Positions 5,038 to 8,425 of a stretch of DNA of 8,425 bases are shown here, piece by piece. The DNA is from Oscillibacter sp. (GTDB lineage: Bacteria > Bacillota > Clostridia > Oscillospirales > Oscillospiraceae). The position numbers and the translations under genes are program-made. The stretch covers positions 1 through 8,425 of the forward strand of contig VSMY01000105.1 of assembly GCA_009773995.1 (NCBI GenBank), written 5' to 3'. The number at the start of each line of letters is the position of its first letter. The stretch's first letter is position 1. The notes beneath the pieces were generated by a model. It made no database searches and was not told the DNA's origin. It saw nothing but the letters and a program-made list of their open reading frames with translations.

Positions 5038-6170
5038 ACTTCCGCGTAGTTCCCCAGGAAGTGGAACTGGGCGCAGCTGCGCTCCATCTCCTCCAGCATG
5101 GCCAGGACGCTGGGGTCCCGGAGGTCCGCTTCCAGCTCGATGAAGAAGATGAACTCGAAGTCGCTGCCGGAGACGGGGCAGGACTCCAGCTTGGTCATGT
5201 TGATGTCCAGGGCCGCCAGCTTGGAGAGCATCTCGTACAGCGCGCCGGGCTTGTTCTCGAAGGCGATGATGAGGCTGACCCGGCCGGCCCCGGCGTAGAT
5301 AATCGGGTCCTTGGCCACGCAGATGAAGCGGGTGTAATTGTTGTCGCTGTTCTGGATTTGGCCGTTGATACATTCCAGGCCGTACAGCGCCGCGCAGGGG
5401 TGGGAGGAGATGGCGGCGGCGTGCTTATTTTCCGACTCGGCCACCAGCTTCGCCGCCGCGGCGGTGTTGTCGCAGGGAATGACCTTGACCCCCTTGAGCC
5501 CCTCCAGGAAGCGGCTGCACTGGCCGATGGCCTGCTGGTGGGAGTAGATTTCCGTCACGTCCTCCGGCTTCACCCCCGGCAGGGCCAGCAGCTCGTGGCG
5601 GATGCACAGCCGGGTGGAGCGGACGATGGTCAGGCTGTGCTCCTGCAAAAGCTCGTAGACGGCCCGGACGGAGCCGTTGGAGCTGTTTTCAATGGGCAGC
5701 ACGCCGAACTTGCAGAAGCCCGCCTCCACGGCGGAGACCACCGCGTCGAAAGTCTTGACGTACATGATGTTCCCCCGGGGGAACATCTTGTCGCAGGCCG
5801 CCTGGGAGTTCCCCCCCTCGACGCCCTGGCAGGCCACCAGCCCCGTCTGGGGAAACAGCTGGTCCCGGTTTTCCAAGGAGGCCCGGACCTGGGCCCCGAC
5901 GTTTGTGGGCGCATCGATGAGCTCCGCCTGGCGGGACCGGGCCAGCTCGAAGAGGGTGGAAAAGAGGTGGTAGGCGTAGCGCTCCCGGCTTCCGGCGTTC
6001 TCCGTCACCTTGGCCAGCACCGCCCGCTCCCGCTCCTTGTTCAAAATGGGCAGGCGGTGTTCGTTCTTATAGGCGGCGACTTCCTCCGCCAGGTCCATGC
6101 GCTCCAGGAAGAGCTTTAACAGCTGGTCGTCAACGGCGTCAATCTTGGCGCGGATATCAGAAAGTTCCAT
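5034..6170 (-). CDS. pheA: Bifunctional chorismate mutase / prephenate dehydratase (P-protein)
   Basis: A 378-residue enzyme that converts chorismate to prephenate and then phenylpyruvate, the phenylalanine branch. The AroQ-class chorismate mutase domain (about 1-85) keeps Arg7, Arg24, Lys35, Arg47 and Glu48, which match E. coli Arg11, Arg28, Lys39, Arg51 and Glu52 at a constant offset. The prephenate dehydratase domain (about 110-288) shows ACQGVEGGNSQAA, PIENSSNGSV, HQQAIGQC, DNTAAAAKL and the catalytic TRF motif (280-282). A C-terminal ACT domain (about 296-378) should sense phenylalanine: the GAL motif is present (309-311), but the usual ESRP reads ESCP (329-332). Architecture and length are typical of the fused P-protein. 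The ATG at 6170 has GGAGGG 5 bases upstream (6176-6181) and overlaps aroC by 14 bases; its stop overlaps the aroE-aroK start as ATGA. Confidence 0.96.
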   Translation of the reverse strand: MELSDIRAKIDAVDDQLLKLFLERMDLAEEVAAYKNEHRLPILNKERERAVLAKVTENAGSRERYAYHLFSTLFELARSRQAELIDAPTNVGAQVRASLENRDQLFPQTGLVACQGVEGGNSQAACDKMFPRGNIMYVKTFDAVVSAVEAGFCKFGVLPIENSSNGSVRAVYELLQEHSLTIVRSTRLCIRHELLALPGVKPEDVTEIYSHQQAIGQCSRFLEGLKGVKVIPCDNTAAAAKLVAESENKHAAAISSHPCAALYGLECINGQIQNSDNNYTRFICVAKDPIIYAGAGRVSLIIAFENKPGALYEMLSKLAALDINMTKLESCPVSGSDFEFIFFIELEADLRDPSVLAMLEEMERSCAQFHFLGNYAEV

Positions 6171-7248
6171 GGTTTCCCTCCAATAGCATATCCAAAAGTA
6201 CGGCGGCGGTCACCGCCTCCGCCACCGGGACCGCCCGGTGGGCAACGCAGGGGTCGTGCCGCCCGTGAATCGTCAGCTCCGCCGCCTCCATGGAGGACAG
6301 GCAAACGGTTTTCTGCGGCTTCCCGATGGACGGCGTGGGCTTTACCGCCGCCCGGAGCACCAGGGGCATGCCGGTGGTAATGCCTCCCAGGATACCCCCG
6401 GCGTGGTTGGTCTCCGCCCGGACGCGGCCGTCCTCCATGATAAAGGGGTCGTTGTTCTCCGAGCCCCGGAGCTCCGCCGCCCGGAAGCCCGCGCCGAACT
6501 CCACGCCCTTGACGGCGGGAATGCCGAAGAGGGCCGCCGCCAGGCGGTTTTCAACGCCGCCGAACATGGGGTCCCCCAGCCCGGCGGGCAGGCCGATGGC
6601 GGCGCATTCGATGACGCCCCCCACGCTGTCCAGATCGTTCTTCGCCGCCAGGATGGCGGAGCGCATCCGCTCCCCGGCCTCGTCGTCCAGGACGGGGAAG
6701 GGCTTGGCGGCGATCTCTGAAAAGAGCCCCGCTGTGGGATACAGGGGGAAGGACCGGTCGGATATCCCCGCCGCGGCGGCCAGGTGGGCCCCCACGAAGA
6801 CCCCCCGGCGGGCCAGAATCTGTTTCGCGATCCCCCCCGCCACGCACAGGGGGGCCGTCAGGCGGCCGGAGAAGTGCCCCCCGCCACGCATGTCGGCATG
6901 GCCGCCCCACTTGGCCCAGGCGGTAACGTCCGCGTGGCCGGGACGGGGCTTGTCAACAAGCTCGCCGTAGTCCCTGGAGCGCTGGTCGGTGTTTGGAATC
7001 ACGGCGCAAAGCGGCGCGCCGCAGGTCCTCCCGTCCTCCAGGCCGGAGAGGAACTCCGGGATATCCGTCTCCTTCCGGGCGGTGGAGAGGGGCCCCGTTC
7101 CCGGCCTCCGGCGGTCCAGGAAGCGCTGGAGCTCCTCCAGGTCGATTTCCTCCCCGGCGGGGAGGCCGTCCACCACCACGCCGACGGCCCTGCCGTGGGA
7201 CTGGCCGAAGACGCCGATGCGGAGAATATTCCCAAAGTCAGAGGACAT
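6157..7248 (-). CDS. aroC: Chorismate synthase
   Basis: A 363-residue FMN-dependent enzyme that converts 5-enolpyruvylshikimate 3-phosphate to chorismate, the last common step of the aromatic pathway. Family signatures run through the whole protein: GQSHGRAVGVVVDGLPAG near the N-terminus with the active-site His18, RRRPGTGPLSTARKE (47-60), RPGHAD with His105, RGGGHFSGRLTAP, DSVGG, IPAVKGVEFGAGF, NHAGGILGGITTGMP and GRHDPCV. The GGGHFSGRLTAP form, rather than GGGRSSARET, is a known clostridial-type variant as far as I recall. The ATG at 7248 is chosen over the GTG at 7257: AGGAGG (7257-7262) stands 8 bases before the ATG, while the GTG overlaps that site. The start overlaps the aroA stop by 11 bases, and the end overlaps pheA by 14. 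Confidence 0.97.
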   Translation of the reverse strand: MSSDFGNILRIGVFGQSHGRAVGVVVDGLPAGEEIDLEELQRFLDRRRPGTGPLSTARKETDIPEFLSGLEDGRTCGAPLCAVIPNTDQRSRDYGELVDKPRPGHADVTAWAKWGGHADMRGGGHFSGRLTAPLCVAGGIAKQILARRGVFVGAHLAAAAGISDRSFPLYPTAGLFSEIAAKPFPVLDDEAGERMRSAILAAKNDLDSVGGVIECAAIGLPAGLGDPMFGGVENRLAAALFGIPAVKGVEFGAGFRAAELRGSENNDPFIMEDGRVRAETNHAGGILGGITTGMPLVLRAAVKPTPSIGKPQKTVCLSSMEAAELTIHGRHDPCVAHRAVPVAEAVTAAVLLDMLLEGNHGTF

Positions 7249-8425
7249 GGACCGCACCTCCTAAGTTCTCGTAATCCCGCCAGAAGTTGGGGTAGGACTT
7301 CTTCACCGCCTCCGCCCCCCGAATGGTCACCGGGCCCTGGCAGCGAGTGGCGGCGATGGCGGCAGCCATGACGATGCGGTGGTCGTTGGCCCCGTCCACC
7401 GTGCCGCCGGGGAGGGTGGAGACCCCGTAGACCGTCAATCCGTCCTCCTCTTCGCTGACCGCGCCCCCCAGGGCCTTGAGCATCGCGGCCACGGTGGAAA
7501 GCCGGTCGCTCTCCTTCAGCCGGAGGCGGGCGGCGTGGGTAAAGCGGGTGGTCCCCCGCCGGACGGCGGCCATGACCGCCAGAGGCGGCAGCAGGTCCGG
7601 ACAGTCGGAGAGATTGATCCGCACCTCCCCGGTGAGGGCCAGTTTTTTATAGTGGCCCACCACCGCCGCGTCCCCCTGGGCCGACTGGCCCTTGAGACCC
7701 CGGAGCCGCAGGTTGCTCCCCAGGGCGATGGCGGCGTACCAGAAGGCCGCCTGGGACCAGTCGGCCTCCACGGTCTCCTCAAAGGGGGCGTAAACCCCCG
7801 GCTCCACGCCGAAACCGTTGAGGGCCGGGGACCAGCGGACCTGAATGCCGCACCGGGCCAGCACCCCCATGGTCATGGCGGTGTAGGAGGCGGATTCCAG
7901 CTTGGTGGTGCTGACGACCACGCTGGGCCCCTCCAGCAGGGGCAGGGCCATGAGGAGCCCCGTGAAGAACTGGCTGGACACGTCTCCCCGGAGGCGGTAT
8001 TCCCCAGGGGCCAGGCTTCCCCGGACGGTCAGCGCCCCGTCCTCCAGGACATAGGAAATTCCCCGCCGGTCAAAGAGGTCGAAATAGGGCTGCTGGGGCC
8101 GCTCCATCAGCCGCCCCCGGCCCGTGAACACGCCCCCCTGGTCCACGGTCAGGGCGATGGGAATCAAAAAGCGGAGGGTGGACCCGGACTCCCCGCAGTC
8201 GAATTGGGGCAGGTCCCCGAAGGGGCGGCGCTCCCCGCCGATGCCGGAGACCCGGAGGCCGTCCTCCGCGGTCTCCCACCGGGCCCCCAGGGCCTCCATG
8301 CAGCGGAGGGTGGCCTCCACGTCTTCGGAGAAGGCGACGTTTTTGATGGTACTGACCCCCGCCGCCAGGGCGGCGGCGAGAATCCAGCGGTGGGACAGGG
8401 ATTTGCTGGGGGGCGGGGTCACCAC
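7238..8425 (-). CDS. aroA: EPSP synthase (3-phosphoshikimate 1-carboxyvinyltransferase), N-terminus missing
   Basis: The enzyme joins phosphoenolpyruvate to shikimate 3-phosphate. 395 residues are visible; the frame is open at the right edge, and roughly a dozen N-terminal residues, including the start, lie outside. The GTG at the edge is internal, since PPSKSLSHR already sits at residues 5-13. Other signatures are CGESGSTLRFLIP (77-89) with Arg85, GRGRLMERPQQPYFDLF, GDVSSQFFTGLLMALP, VEADWSQAAFW with the catalytic Asp region, LKESDRLS and DHRIVMAAA. The GESGSTLRF segment is the form common in Firmicutes; the position of E. coli Pro101, next to the glyphosate/PEP site, is Phe here. No disabling change is seen. 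It is the first visible gene of the operon; its promoter and any leader regulation are off-window. Confidence 0.96.
   Translation of the reverse strand: MVTPPPSKSLSHRWILAAALAAGVSTIKNVAFSEDVEATLRCMEALGARWETAEDGLRVSGIGGERRPFGDLPQFDCGESGSTLRFLIPIALTVDQGGVFTGRGRLMERPQQPYFDLFDRRGISYVLEDGALTVRGSLAPGEYRLRGDVSSQFFTGLLMALPLLEGPSVVVSTTKLESASYTAMTMGVLARCGIQVRWSPALNGFGVEPGVYAPFEETVEADWSQAAFWYAAIALGSNLRLRGLKGQSAQGDAAVVGHYKKLALTGEVRINLSDCPDLLPPLAVMAAVRRGTTRFTHAARLRLKESDRLSTVAAMLKALGGAVSEEEDGLTVYGVSTLPGGTVDGANDHRIVMAAAIAATRCQGPVTIRGAEAVKKSYPNFWRDYENLGGAVHVL
7257..7262 (-). promoter_or_regulatory. Ribosome binding site that decides the aroC start
   Basis: A perfect AGGAGG on the minus strand, 8 bases before the ATG at 7248. 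It rules against the GTG at 7257, whose first base is part of this site. It lies within the last codons of aroA. Confidence 0.88.

Noticed and set aside
4063..5049. Plus-strand open frame of 328 codons opposite aroE-aroK
   Set aside because: Composition is that of a reverse-complement shadow; the opposite strand encodes clear AroE and AroK motifs throughout.
5038..5373. N-terminal extension of the AroE-AroK frame
   Set aside because: It only reads pheA in another frame. AroE homology starts at the ATG at 5037, which overlaps the pheA stop.
5061..6119. Plus-strand open frame of 352 codons opposite pheA
   Set aside because: Shadow of pheA: low-complexity Gly/Val/Asp/Arg translation and no initiation signal.
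1..8425. CRISPR arrays, transposases, toxin-antitoxin or defence genes
   Set aside because: Read on both strands; no regularly spaced repeats, no terminal inverted repeats and no matching protein motifs were found.

Overview
The window is a GC-rich stretch of bacterial chromosome. It has Shine-Dalgarno-led genes, GTG and TTG starts, sigma-A-type promoters confined to short AT-richer gaps, and strong intrinsic terminators. GC-rich codon use, clostridial-type chorismate synthase and EPSP synthase motifs, and a small Cys-rich protein of spore-coat appearance suggest a high-GC member of the Clostridia, perhaps Oscillospiraceae (Flavonifractor/Lawsonibacter-like). That placement is inferred from protein style, not from a marker gene.

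Layout. 1-243 (+): C-terminal end of a LysM-domain protein, cut by the window edge. 277-318: bidirectional terminator shared with the convergent gene. 313-1167 (-): PdxY-type pyridoxal/pyridoxamine kinase with its own promoter and a tandem 8-bp repeat in its leader. 1253-1417 (+): promoter, tRNA-Leu(UAG) with encoded CCA, and a terminator that is part of a 53-bp near-perfect palindrome. 1431-2801 (-): MATE-family exporter. 2984-3325 (+): a 113-residue Cys-rich protein of unknown function built from two repeats, with a TTG start and its own terminator. 3372-8425 (-): an aromatic amino acid operon in the order aroA - aroC - pheA - aroE/aroK fusion - aroQ, with aroA cut by the window end. No gene-free stretch exceeds 300 bases; the longest gaps are 2802-2983 and 1168-1300.

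How the genes work together. The minus-strand operon supplies 3-dehydroquinate dehydratase (AroQ), shikimate dehydrogenase and shikimate kinase (one fused protein), EPSP synthase (AroA) and chorismate synthase (AroC), covering 3-dehydroquinate to chorismate. The bifunctional chorismate mutase/prephenate dehydratase (PheA) then leads to phenylpyruvate for phenylalanine. Every junction overlaps by 4 to 14 bases, so translation is probably coupled. DAHP synthase, dehydroquinate synthase and TyrA are not in the window and may lie upstream of aroA, beyond the right edge. The remaining genes are single units separated by terminators.

Most worth a second look: the palindrome that copies the tRNA acceptor end into the 3' UTR of the convergent MATE gene; the Cys-rich two-repeat protein; the AroE-AroK fusion; and the loss of the usual Arg in the PheA ACT-domain ESRP motif. 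No CRISPR array, transposase, phage gene or defence system is visible.
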